12,122 nt of DNA from the NCBI GenBank assembly GCA_046728155.1, contig JBKPDY010000113.1, forward strand, positions 1-12,122, read 5' to 3'. This document shows positions 6,988-12,122 of the stretch, in pieces. The notes beneath the pieces are model-generated. The model had not been told where the DNA came from and made no database searches. It saw only the letters and a program-made list of their open reading frames with translations. A program made the translations under genes and the position numbers. Origin of the DNA: CAWDLX01 sp046728155. GTDB lineage: Bacteria; Actinomycetota; Actinomycetes; Mycobacteriales; Micromonosporaceae. Position 1 is the first letter of the stretch, and each line of letters opens with the position of its first letter.

Positions 6988-7245
6988 GCTGCGATCCTCG
7001 CCCGGCGCGACGGCCGGGCGCAGCTCGAGAAGCAGGAGAGCGCGTAGCGGACTGGTTCCTGTTGCGATCCTGGCCCGGCGCGGCGGTCGGGCGCAGCCGG
7101 GCCAGGATCACCGAACCCGGGCGCCCGACATGCGGGTTGCGATCCTCGCCCGCCGCGGCGGCCGGCGCAGCGCCTACCCGCCTTCCGTCGTGTCCGGGTC
7201 TGGGGGCCGGTTGCGATCCTCGCCCGGCGCGGCGGCCGGGCGCAG
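6988..7245 (-). CRISPR. Orphan, decayed CRISPR-like array (4 repeats, 3 spacers)
   Basis: Four copies of a 36-bp repeat lie at 6988-7023, 7061-7096, 7136-7170 (35 bp, one G lost) and 7210-7245, a period of 73-75 bp. They enclose unrelated spacers of 37 bp (7024-7060), 39 bp (7097-7135) and 39 bp (7171-7209). The copy at 7210-7245 equals the majority consensus; each of the other three differs from it at two positions. The repeat has an internal dyad, CGCCCGGC and GCCGGGCG around GCGGCG, and on the minus strand it ends GGATCGCAAC. That is the usual 3' end of repeats whose crRNA carries an 8-nt handle, so transcription is probably leftward with the leader at higher coordinates, next to the best-preserved repeat. 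No cas gene is in the window. Spacing and hairpin argue strongly for CRISPR; the few, drifting repeats suggest an inactive relic. Another family of regularly spaced hairpin repeats is not excluded. Confidence 0.72.
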
Positions 7246-7387
7246 CCCGTCGGCATCGTGGTGATAGTGACCGTGCGCATCGGCCTGAACTGGGGACACG
7301 GGGCAGTGACCTGAGATCGGGCGTGGGGCGAACCTAGTCCTCGTACCGGGCTGGATCTCCGCACCATTGATCACAGTGGAGCACAAC

Positions 7388-7413
7388 CGGGCCCATCGCG
7401 GCGAGTGGGCCCG
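7388..7413. repeat. Inverted repeat, 8-bp perfect arms
   Basis: CGGGCCCA (7388-7395) and TGGGCCCG (7406-7413) surround a 10-nt loop. It is about 140 bp from the terminal repeat of the array, so it may be a leader element, a terminator without a T-tract or an operator. Nothing in the sequence decides between these. Confidence 0.45.
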
Positions 7414-7484
7414 CTCGTCGGCGTGAGCTGATGTCTGTCGGTGGTTCCGGCTAGCCTCACGCCATTGTTTGTACGGCAACGATG

Positions 7485-7519
7485 AGGGCCGCACCCAAGG
7501 CGTCAGGGTGCGGCCCTCG
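7485..7519 (-). terminator. Strong hairpin terminator downstream of the orphan DGPF gene
   Basis: The arms GAGGGCCGCACCC (7485-7497) and GGGTGCGGCCCTC (7507-7519) are perfect over 13 bp with a 9-nt loop. The stem follows the DGPF gene's stop by about 130 nt on the minus strand. No T-tract follows on either strand, which is common for actinomycete terminators. It may act in both directions, isolating the repeat array from the downstream-reading genes. Confidence 0.7.
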
Positions 7520-7649
7520 CATCGCTAGCCGCGCACGGACAGCGGCAGATGAGGTGCGTATCGAGATATCTCCGGGTCGGGAGAAACAACTGGTGGCATC
7601 CACAAGTACACCTAGTAGAGCCTCGCAGTAGGAACGCCCGCCGACTCCG

Positions 7650-8015
7650 TTAAGAAATCTCTGGAAGTTGCGTGGGGACCCGGAAGCGTCGCACCTCCTG
7701 CGGCCAACCGCAGGCCACCGCGATCTTTCCCGCCCACAGCCGCGCCGCCTCCTGGTCGGCCACATCCACGACGGCGAAGCCGCCGAGGTGCTCCTTGGAC
7801 TCGACGAACGGACCGTCGGTGAACAGCGGCGTGCCGCTCGACGCATCAACACTGAACACGGGGGCAGCATCGTCCAGGCCGCCGGTGAAGATGAAGACCC
7901 CGGCAGCCTTCATCTCTGCCACCAACGCTCTGACAGCCTTGGACTTCTCGCGCAGTTCCTCGACCGTGTGGTCGGGCACCCACTCGTCGTTGAAGGCGAT
8001 GAGGTACTCGGTCAT
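7650..8015 (-). CDS. YCII-related (DGPF) domain protein, no sigma-factor partner
   Basis: The product has 121 residues and is a complete YCII/DGPF fold: an opening strand MTEYLIAFND, a helix (EELREKSKAVRALVAEMKAAG), a strand pair, the hallmark TDGPFVESKEHLGGF with DGPF at 67-70, and a final helix and strand. I chose the ATG at 8015 because AAAGGAGGAG (8027-8018) lies just upstream and the domain starts here; the frame is open for 59 further codons upstream, but that stretch has no family resemblance. DGPF proteins usually sit next to an ECF42-type sigma factor, as another does at 11592-12122. This one has none beside it. Their biochemical activity is not well established. A hairpin at 8032-8052 sits only 4 nt upstream of the ribosome site. 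Confidence 0.93.
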   Translation of the reverse strand: MTEYLIAFNDEWVPDHTVEELREKSKAVRALVAEMKAAGVFIFTGGLDDAAPVFSVDASSGTPLFTDGPFVESKEHLGGFAVVDVADQEAARLWAGKIAVACGWPQEVRRFRVPTQLPEIS

Positions 8016-8031
8016 GTCTCCTCCTTTGCTG

Positions 8032-8052
8032 GGGTGGCCCCCACGGCCACCC
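8032..8052 (-). promoter_or_regulatory. 5' UTR hairpin directly upstream of the DGPF ribosome site
   Basis: GGGTGGCC (8032-8039) and GGCCACCC (8045-8052) pair over 8 bp around a 5-nt loop. The stem ends 4 nt before the AAAGGAGGAG ribosome site. It could be an mRNA-stability element, a translation-control hairpin or an operator. No competing structure is obvious. Confidence 0.5.
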
Positions 8053-8230
8053 TCCACCTTCTCTACGAACGGTGGCAGCCCGATCCGACACAGGCAGCAC
8101 GAGCCTACGCAGCACCGCCTGCAGATCGGCATGACCGTGCGGTTGACCTTGGTGCGGGGCGCGCGATCAGCGGCAGAAGAGCGCATCCCCAAAGATCACC
8201 TGAGGCGAGCGAGGCGAGACGCCCGCAGGG

Positions 8231-8258
8231 CCGCAGAAGAAGTGAGTGGCTTCTGCGG
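8231..8258 (-). terminator. Hairpin terminator of the small membrane-protein gene
   Basis: CCGCAGAAG (8231-8239) and CTTCTGCGG (8250-8258) form a perfect 9-bp stem with a 10-nt loop. It begins 12 nt after the stop codon of the gene read leftward from 8573. There is no T-tract, as is usual in this GC range. Confidence 0.65.
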
Positions 8259-8270
8259 TACGGCCACCGC

Positions 8271-8573
8271 CTACCGCCGCCGTTTCCGGCGGGGTCGGTG
8301 GCGGATGACTGCCAGACCGGCCGACGCCACAGCGCCGACGAGCGCCGCGACCGCCGGCAACGACTGATGATGCTCGTTCAACACCACGCCCACCACCATC
8401 AGCGTCAACGCCAGCCCAAAGAACAGATAGTACGGCCCAGCGTCACTCGCGCGCTGAAACGCGCGTCGATCGCCCCGTGTGGCGCGGCCGGTCAACAGGA
8501 CGACGGCCCCGTAGATCGCCACGGTGGCTCCGCCCACACCCGCAAGCAGCCCCAGCCACGACCCGAGATCCAT
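8271..8573 (-). CDS. Small membrane protein, 100 residues, three or four spans
   Basis: From the ATG at 8573 the protein has hydrophobic segments near 5-27 (WLGLLAGVGGATVAIYGAVV), 48-65 (YYLFFGLALTLMVVGVVL) and 73-90 (AVAALVGAVASAGLAVI), and ends in a strongly basic tail, RHRPRRKRRR. I recognise no family. There is no Shine-Dalgarno, but TATAAC lies with 6 nt between it and the ATG, the spacing of a leaderless actinobacterial transcript. The frame is open for 112 more codons upstream, but those look non-coding, and the TATAAC supports the short form. The arginine-rich tail should face the cytoplasm. The hairpin at 8231-8258 probably terminates it. Function unknown. Confidence 0.68.
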   Translation of the reverse strand: MDLGSWLGLLAGVGGATVAIYGAVVLLTGRATRGDRRAFQRASDAGPYYLFFGLALTLMVVGVVLNEHHQSLPAVAALVGAVASAGLAVIRHRPRRKRRR

Positions 8574-8987
8574 TGCGTAGTTATACCCGCTCGCCGATCC
8601 GAGAACCGAGACCCACTGACGGCTGACGCATTCTTCTCGGCAAATCCGGTCACTCGATCCGGTGTCCCGCACGCCGCTTGCACGGCACTGGATCGGGTGA
8701 CCGCTGGTTCGTGACATTCTCATTGATCGATCATCCGCACGGTGCGGGTTCGGTGCGATGTCAAATATCCGGCCGAGGGTGATGCCGCTCAGTTCACTGG
8801 GAACGAGCGGTATCAGAACGCGCCGAATGCGTCGAAGCGTGGCCGGTCCCCGGGTCGGTCGTCCGCGCCGCGCCGTGGCCACCGCGTTTATCGCGGCAGA
8901 TGCGTGCATTCAGTGACGGCGACTGCGACGATCAAGCAAGGGTCGAGTTCGCCGGGCGCGCGCCGGTCGGCATGAGCGGAGCTGGGG
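8574..8987. other. Gene-free region downstream of the AlaRS-like gene
   Basis: These 414 bp lie between the AlaRS-like gene's stop and the small membrane protein. No frame has a credible start and family. The long reading frame that crosses it is the upstream extension of the membrane protein and lacks a ribosome site. Besides the TATAAC box at its left edge, the main content is the large imperfect inverted repeat at 8648-8702, which may also terminate AlaRS-like transcripts. Confidence 0.45.
8648..8702. repeat. Imperfect 17-bp inverted repeat with 21-nt loop
   Basis: The left arm, 8648-8664 (GGTCACTCGATCCGGTG), matches the reverse complement of the right arm, 8686-8702 (CACTGGATCGGGTGACC), at 15 of 17 positions. 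An adjoining C/G pair (8647/8703) extends it. It lies about 290 nt beyond the AlaRS-like stop and 75 nt upstream of the small membrane-protein gene. It could be a terminator, an operator, or terminal repeats left by a deleted mobile element. The sequence does not decide. Confidence 0.55.
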
Positions 8988-10160
8988 CTAACCCAATTCC
9001 GACAGCAGACCGACGACAAGGTCGGGGGGAAGACCGTGTGTGTCGTATAGGTAGCCGTACTCCTCATCGGTGAGAGGTCCGCGGGTGCGCTGGCGGGACA
9101 CCACCCGGCGTCCCCGCTGAAGCAGCGTTTCGAAGCGGTTCTCCTCGTTGAGTAGTATCTCGCGCACGCCTCCGACGTCCGATTGCTGCTTGAAGTGCTC
9201 CAACGTGTGCTCGAATAGATGAATCGGCAAGTCGAACAGTGTGCGGGACGAGTCACTCCGCCATAGCGTGGTCAGCACACGGCGGATCAGCCGTCGTAGT
9301 ACGTAGCCGCGCCCCGTGTTCGACGGCCGGATCCCATCGCCGATGATCACAACGCCGGAGCGCAGATGGTCGCAGGTCACGCGTAGCGAGGGTTCGTCCA
9401 GCTCCCACAGGTCCGGAATAGTTCTCATCCATGGCTCGAACACGTCGCAGTCGAATACGGATTGCCTATCCTGCAGGACCATCAGCATGCGTTCCAGACC
9501 CATGCCCGTATCCACGTTGGACTGTCGCAGCGGCTCGAGGCTGCCGTCGCCGTGACGGCGGTAGCGCATCATCACGTGATTCCACACCTCCATCCAACGC
9601 GGGTCACTGCTCGGGGTGCCCTGTGGTGGTGTTTCTCCAGTCCACACGAAGATTTCGGAGTCGGGACCGCAGGGTCCCGTTGGGCCGTTCGACCACCAGT
9701 TCTCCTCGCGGGTCAATTCCACCGGCACGCCGAGGCCCTCCCACGTCTTAAGGGACTCGGTATCCGGGCCGACTTGCTCATCGCCGCCGAACACGGTGAC
9801 GTGCAACCGGTCGGGGCTGATACCGAAGCCGTCGCACAGCAGCTGATATCCCCACCGTAGGCTCTGCGAGCCGGGATAGTCGCCAAGTGACCATGAGCCG
9901 AGCATCTCGAACACCGTCAGGTGTGTGTCGTCACCGACCTCGTCCAGGTCGGTGGTGCGCAGGCAGCGTTGAACGTTGACCAGACGTCGCCCCAGTGGAT
10001 GCGTTCGGCCCTCCAGGTACGGGGTCAGTGGGTGCATTCCAGAGGTGGTGAAAAGCACCGGGTCTCCGGGTGACGGCACGATAGAACCTTCTGTGACCGG
10101 CTGGTGGCCGCGTTCGCGGAAGTAGTCGATGAACGTACTCACGGTGTGATTCATTTCCAT
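8988..10160 (-). CDS. AlaRS-like protein reduced to the adenylation half
   Basis: The product has 390 residues from the ATG at 10160, which has GAGG 9 nt upstream; the frame is open further but that part is unlike the family. Class II AlaRS motifs are intact: LFTTSGMHPLTPYLEG (36-51), VQRCLRTTDLDEVGDDTH (63-80), FEMLGSWSLGDY (84-95, motif 2), ENWW then GPTGPCGPDSEIF (153-171), NVDTGMGLERM (215-225, motif 3), CDHLRSGVVIIGDGIRPSN and GRGYVLRRLIRR. It ends right after YLYDTHGLPPDLVVGLLSELG, where a full AlaRS (about 880 residues) continues into tRNA-recognition, editing and C-Ala parts. Known truncations of E. coli AlaRS near residue 385 still make alanyl-adenylate but aminoacylate poorly. The motif-2 region resembles divergent AlaRS forms more than the usual actinobacterial one. 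No related sequence follows the stop, so it looks designed rather than broken. It could be a resistance paralog or an alanyl-activating enzyme for another pathway. Confidence 0.9.
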   Translation of the reverse strand: MEMNHTVSTFIDYFRERGHQPVTEGSIVPSPGDPVLFTTSGMHPLTPYLEGRTHPLGRRLVNVQRCLRTTDLDEVGDDTHLTVFEMLGSWSLGDYPGSQSLRWGYQLLCDGFGISPDRLHVTVFGGDEQVGPDTESLKTWEGLGVPVELTREENWWSNGPTGPCGPDSEIFVWTGETPPQGTPSSDPRWMEVWNHVMMRYRRHGDGSLEPLRQSNVDTGMGLERMLMVLQDRQSVFDCDVFEPWMRTIPDLWELDEPSLRVTCDHLRSGVVIIGDGIRPSNTGRGYVLRRLIRRVLTTLWRSDSSRTLFDLPIHLFEHTLEHFKQQSDVGGVREILLNEENRFETLLQRGRRVVSRQRTRGPLTDEEYGYLYDTHGLPPDLVVGLLSELG

Positions 10161-10233
10161 GGCGGCTGGCCTCAAAGTCATGGCAACCAGAAAGGACCGC
10201 TGGCACGCGGCCGGGAACGAGGATAAGACGGCG

Positions 10234-10317
10234 CGCCGGCAAACCCATCTCCGGTCGCCGGCGGAAGCAAGAAGGTCAGGCAGCGGCAACCGACGAGCTG
10301 GCAGCTCGTGCGGTCGC
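10234..10317 (-). promoter_or_regulatory. Attenuator-like set of competing stems before the AlaRS-like gene
   Basis: On the minus strand, segment 1 (10317-10304: GCGACCG, C, ACGAGC) pairs with segment 2 (10298-10286: GCTCGT, CGGTTGC), a 13-bp stem with one bulged base, one G-U pair and a 5-nt loop. Segment 2 (CGGTTGCCG, 10292-10284) can instead pair over 9 bp with segment 3 (CGGCGACCG, 10260-10252). Segment 3 overlaps CGCCGGC (10263-10257), which pairs perfectly over 7 bp with segment 4 (GCCGGCG, 10240-10234). So 1:2 plus 3:4 competes with 2:3, the usual attenuator logic. Segment 1 carries leader codons 10-14, three of which are alanine. No T-run follows 3:4, so control may be on translation or through a T-less terminator. 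Confidence 0.5.
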
Positions 10318-10344
10318 GATCAAAGGGTGACTGCTGACCTCCAT
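10276..10344 (-). CDS. Alanine-rich leader peptide of the AlaRS-like gene
   Basis: A 22-codon frame begins MEVSSHPLIATARAA and ends SVAAA before TGA. Seven of 22 residues are alanine, in two clusters (residues 10-15 and 20-22). Its ATG follows TACAGT (10356-10351) with 6 nt between, the spacing of a leaderless transcript, as in several known actinobacterial amino-acid leader peptides. It lies 115 nt upstream of the AlaRS-like start on the same strand. The alanine codons 10-15 coincide with one arm of an RNA stem, as expected for ribosome-stalling control by charged tRNA-Ala. The alternative is chance in a GC-rich genome where alanine is common. The placement of promoter, peptide and stems makes a real leader more likely. 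Confidence 0.6.
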   Translation of the reverse strand: MEVSSHPLIATARAASSSVAAA

Positions 10345-10350
10345 ACCGCT

Positions 10351-10356
10351 ACTGTA
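10351..10356 (-). promoter_or_regulatory. -10 box of the leader/AlaRS-like transcript
   Basis: TACAGT fits the actinobacterial TANNNT -10 and puts the transcription start at the first base of the leader-peptide ATG. The -35 is weak: GGGCTT has a 17-nt spacing, while the better-looking TTGTCC (10375-10370) is only 13 nt away. Confidence 0.5.
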
Positions 10357-10503
10357 CCGAGGCCGACCCGGACAAGCCCACCCCTTTGTGCTGGACCAGG
10401 GACCGGTCGCCGTACGGCTGACGCGACCCAAGCGTGCCCTCGACGGCGCCGCATCTTCCACTCCGGGTGCACTGCTCGGCACGAGCGGATGGTCTCGTTC
10501 GCT

Positions 10504-11409
10504 TCACGTGCCGGACGCCATGTACGCGGCAAGGATGTAGTTCGGGTGGCGGTCCAGATTCTTGCGGGCACGGTCGTAGCGCATGGTTGTCTTTGGGTTG
10601 GCATGGCGCGCGGCGATCTGAACATCGCGAAGGCTCACGCCAGCGTCGAGCATGGTGGTTACGTAGGGGTGGCGCAGCATGTGCCGGTACGTCCGCGGCA
10701 TGCGTCCGCCGGCCGTATTCGCGAGGCGCCGCAGCCGCCGGGTGGCGGCGTGTCGGTCCAAGCGGGCGCCATTGCGATTGAGCAGGACCGGACCGTGCAT
10801 CCGGTCGCCGACTGCGCGGTCGATCGCCCGTCCGACCGCGGGTGGCAGCGGGATCAATGCTCGCTTGGTCTCCTTCCCGAGCACGCGCAGCACATGGTGA
10901 CCGTGCTCCTCGCCGAGGTCGTCGATGGAGGCGCTGCACGCCTCGAAGACCCGCAGACCGAGCAGACCGAGCATGGCGACCAGGGCGAAGTCAAGCGGGA
11001 TCGTTGAGGTGCGGGCAGTCACGATCATCGTTTCGAACTGCAAGTACGACAGGCCTAGCGTCGGTGATTCGTTGGGAACCGGCGGACGTCGTACGTAGGC
11101 GGCTGGGGAGGCGTCCACAATGGCATAGATCACACAGGTGCGGTAGAAGCACGTCACCACCGATAGTCGTCGGGACACTGTGGACGGTTTGAACCGGCGG
11201 AACCTCTTCCAGCCACCGCACGAACAGTTCGACGTCGGCCCGCCGAGCCGGAGCGGATCAAGCTGGCGGTCGGCGCACCACCGCAGGAACACTTGCAGAT
11301 CAGAACTTGTGTGGACCCGAGACAAGCCCTTGTAGCGAGCCAGGTGCGCGGTGATCACCACCCGAAGAAGATCATCAGAAACACCTGGGAGAACGACAGA
11401 ATCGGCCAT
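10504..11409 (-). CDS. Tyrosine recombinase/integrase with a compensated double frameshift
   Basis: The product has 301 residues. A SAM-like core-binding domain (about 10-110, with KPSTVSRRLSVVTCFYRTCV) precedes the catalytic domain. The catalytic set is complete: R153 (GLRVFEA), K179 (GKETK), H243 and R246 (HMLR), H269 (ARHANP) and Y278 (TTMRYDRAR). Residues about 55-69 look wrong (GGPTSNCSCGGWKR). In another frame the same bases read RADVELFVRWLEEV, the segment expected just before RRFKPST in this family. A one-base loss near 11250 and a one-base gain near 11200 would explain this. The start at ATG 11409 has only a weak GGTTGG upstream. No att site or tRNA target is visible, so its element cannot be bounded. 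It may be active if the altered patch is tolerated. Confidence 0.88.
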   Translation of the reverse strand: MADSVVLPGVSDDLLRVVITAHLARYKGLSRVHTSSDLQVFLRWCADRQLDPLRLGGPTSNCSCGGWKRFRRFKPSTVSRRLSVVTCFYRTCVIYAIVDASPAAYVRRPPVPNESPTLGLSYLQFETMIVTARTSTIPLDFALVAMLGLLGLRVFEACSASIDDLGEEHGHHVLRVLGKETKRALIPLPPAVGRAIDRAVGDRMHGPVLLNRNGARLDRHAATRRLRRLANTAGGRMPRTYRHMLRHPYVTTMLDAGVSLRDVQIAARHANPKTTMRYDRARKNLDRHPNYILAAYMASGT

Positions 11410-11591
11410 GCACCAACCGTGCCGCGCTCACCGATGGCGCAACCGCGGCAGGAGCGGACCAGCGCGACCGGCGTACCAGAATGTCCTTGAAAGAAGTCCG
11501 GGAGGAGTTGTCGGATCGGGGCAGAGGTGTTCGTAGCAGGTGTGAGCGGCCGCCCAGGAGGGGCGCCCCGAACCACAGGAGATGATCCGAG

Positions 11592-11915
11592 ATGCAGTAC
11601 CTGGTTTCCGTGATCGACGACACGGCCGGCCTCGCCACCCCGGACGAGATGGCGGCCATCGACGCGTTCAACGACCGGCTCAAGGCGGAGGGTCACTGGG
11701 TCGTCGCCGGTGGCCTCGCGGCGCCCAGCTCGGCCACCGTCATCGACAACCGAGGCGAGGAGGCGATGTTCACCGACGGGCCCTTCCTGGAGTCGAAGGA
11801 GTATCTCGCCGGCTTCTGGATCATGGAGGCCCCCGACCTCGACGTGGCGCTCAAGCTCGCCGGCGAGGGGTCGAAGCACTGCAATCGGAAGGTCGAGGTG
11901 CGGCCGTTCCTGTGA
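11592..11915 (+). CDS. YCII-related (DGPF) protein coupled to an ECF sigma factor
   Basis: The product has 107 residues with the whole DGPF fold: MQYLVSVIDD, a helix with NDRLKAEGHWVVAGGL, then MFTDGPFLESKEYLAGFWIME with DGPF at 62-65, and a final VEVRPFL strand. AGGAG (11577-11581) stands 10 nt before the ATG. Its stop codon overlaps the next gene's GTG start as GTGA, so the two are translationally coupled. DGPF genes next to ECF sigma factors are the defining neighbourhood of group ECF42, and such proteins are thought to take part in the sigma factor's response, though their chemistry is unsettled. It is shorter than the copy at 7650-8015 and clearly diverged from it. Confidence 0.93.
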   Translation: MQYLVSVIDDTAGLATPDEMAAIDAFNDRLKAEGHWVVAGGLAAPSSATVIDNRGEEAMFTDGPFLESKEYLAGFWIMEAPDLDVALKLAGEGSKHCNRKVEVRPFL

Positions 11916-12122
11916 GCGGGGTCGACCTCCGGGACGCGATCACCCAGGCGCACCACGAGGAGTGGGCCCGGGTGGTTGCCTCCCTGACCAGGCGTTTCGG
12001 TGACCTCGACATCGCCGAGGAGGCGGCGGCCGAGGCGTTCGCGACCGCCGTCGAGCGGTGGCCGGCCGACGGCGTACCCCCCAACCCCGGCGCCTGGCTG
12101 ACCACCACCGCCAACCGCAAGG
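11912..12122 (+). CDS. ECF42-type RNA polymerase sigma factor (N-terminal part)
   Basis: Seventy codons from the GTG at 11912 run off the window. The visible part is sigma region 2: EEWARVVASLTRRFGDLDIA, EEAAAEAFATAVERW, PADGVPPNPGAWLTTTANRK. The phrase PADGVPPNPGAWL is characteristic of the long ECF sigma factors of group ECF42, which carry a C-terminal extension instead of a classical anti-sigma partner; that extension would lie beyond the window. The 4-bp overlap with the upstream DGPF gene fits the group. Confidence 0.92.
   Translation, partial: MSGVDLRDAITQAHHEEWARVVASLTRRFGDLDIAEEAAAEAFATAVERWPADGVPPNPGAWLTTTANRK

Larger units (their letters stand above)
7246..7649. other. Gene-free region, possible array leader, with two hairpins
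   Basis: I find no coding frame with a ribosome site or family resemblance in these 404 bp. The part next to the best-preserved repeat (7246-7380) would be the leader if the array runs leftward, but it has no obvious AT-rich stretch. Two stem-loops, at 7388-7413 and 7485-7519, are listed separately. The rest (7520-7649) is the probable 3' untranslated region of the DGPF protein gene. Confidence 0.4.

Noticed and set aside
6988..7245. Array as simple REP/BIME-type hairpin repeats
   Set aside because: The uniform 36-bp unit, constant 37-39-bp unrelated intervals and GCAAC-type end fit CRISPR better, though this is not fully excluded.
10161..10289. Upstream start for the AlaRS-like protein adding 43 residues
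   Set aside because: The extra residues do not resemble an AlaRS N-terminus and would overlap the leader peptide and stems. The ATG at 10160 has GAGG at a good distance.
10160..10344. A T-box riboswitch ahead of the AlaRS-like gene
   Set aside because: I found no T-box consensus (AGGGTGGNACCGCG-like) or specifier-loop architecture. The leader-peptide reading explains the stems better.
10159..11007. A 282-codon plus-strand frame over the AlaRS-like leader and the recombinase
   Set aside because: It is antisense to the recombinase catalytic motifs and has no recognisable family.
10504..11591. att sites or a tRNA target next to the recombinase
   Set aside because: I saw no tRNA gene or convincing direct repeat near it; the element's ends are probably outside the window.

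Overview
The window is GC-rich with strong third-position GC bias. It carries actinobacterial family signatures: an ECF42-type sigma factor with a DGPF partner, a short GntR/YtrA repressor, TANNNT -10 boxes placed for leaderless transcripts, and terminators without T-tracts. An actinomycete is near certain. Micromonosporaceae or Streptomycetaceae is my guess from style alone. The middle of the window (about 1.3-11.4 kb) reads as an accessory region, with a transposase fragment, a tyrosine recombinase, an orphan repeat-spacer array and genes of no housekeeping class. Both ends look like ordinary chromosomal regulation.

Layout. (1) 1-1210, minus strand: a polytopic membrane protein and a GntR/YtrA repressor overlap by 4 bp. 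They lie behind a near-perfect palindrome at 1189-1210 that is probably their own operator. (2) 1299-1680: C-terminal remnant of an IS982-like transposase, touching the 3' end of the next operon. (3) 1682-6577, minus strand: three overlapping genes. These encode a protein with a C-terminal DUF559/Vsr-like nuclease domain, a small double winged-helix protein, and a 1037-residue protein joining an AAA/ORC-like ATPase to a HerA/FtsK-like ATPase. This is the best candidate for an undescribed system, most plausibly anti-phage or anti-plasmid defence. (4) 6988-7245: four 36-bp hairpin repeats with 37-39-bp spacers, a decayed CRISPR-like array with no cas genes in view. (5) 7650-8573: an orphan DGPF/YCII protein and a small membrane protein, with hairpins between and around them. 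(6) 8988-10356, minus strand: an AlaRS-like protein reduced to the adenylation half. A 22-codon alanine-rich leader peptide precedes it, with alternative RNA stems laid out like an attenuator. (7) 10504-11409: a tyrosine recombinase with all catalytic residues but a doubly frameshifted patch in its core-binding domain. (8) 11592-12122: a DGPF protein translationally coupled to an ECF42-like sigma factor that runs off the window.

How the parts may work together (inference). In the three-gene operon, one polypeptide would couple an ATP-driven sensor/loader to a DNA-translocating ring. The nuclease would be the effector and the winged-helix protein a DNA-binding adaptor or regulator. The neighbouring CRISPR remnant, IS fragment and recombinase fit a defence or mobile island. 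The AlaRS-like gene looks independently regulated by alanyl-tRNA supply.
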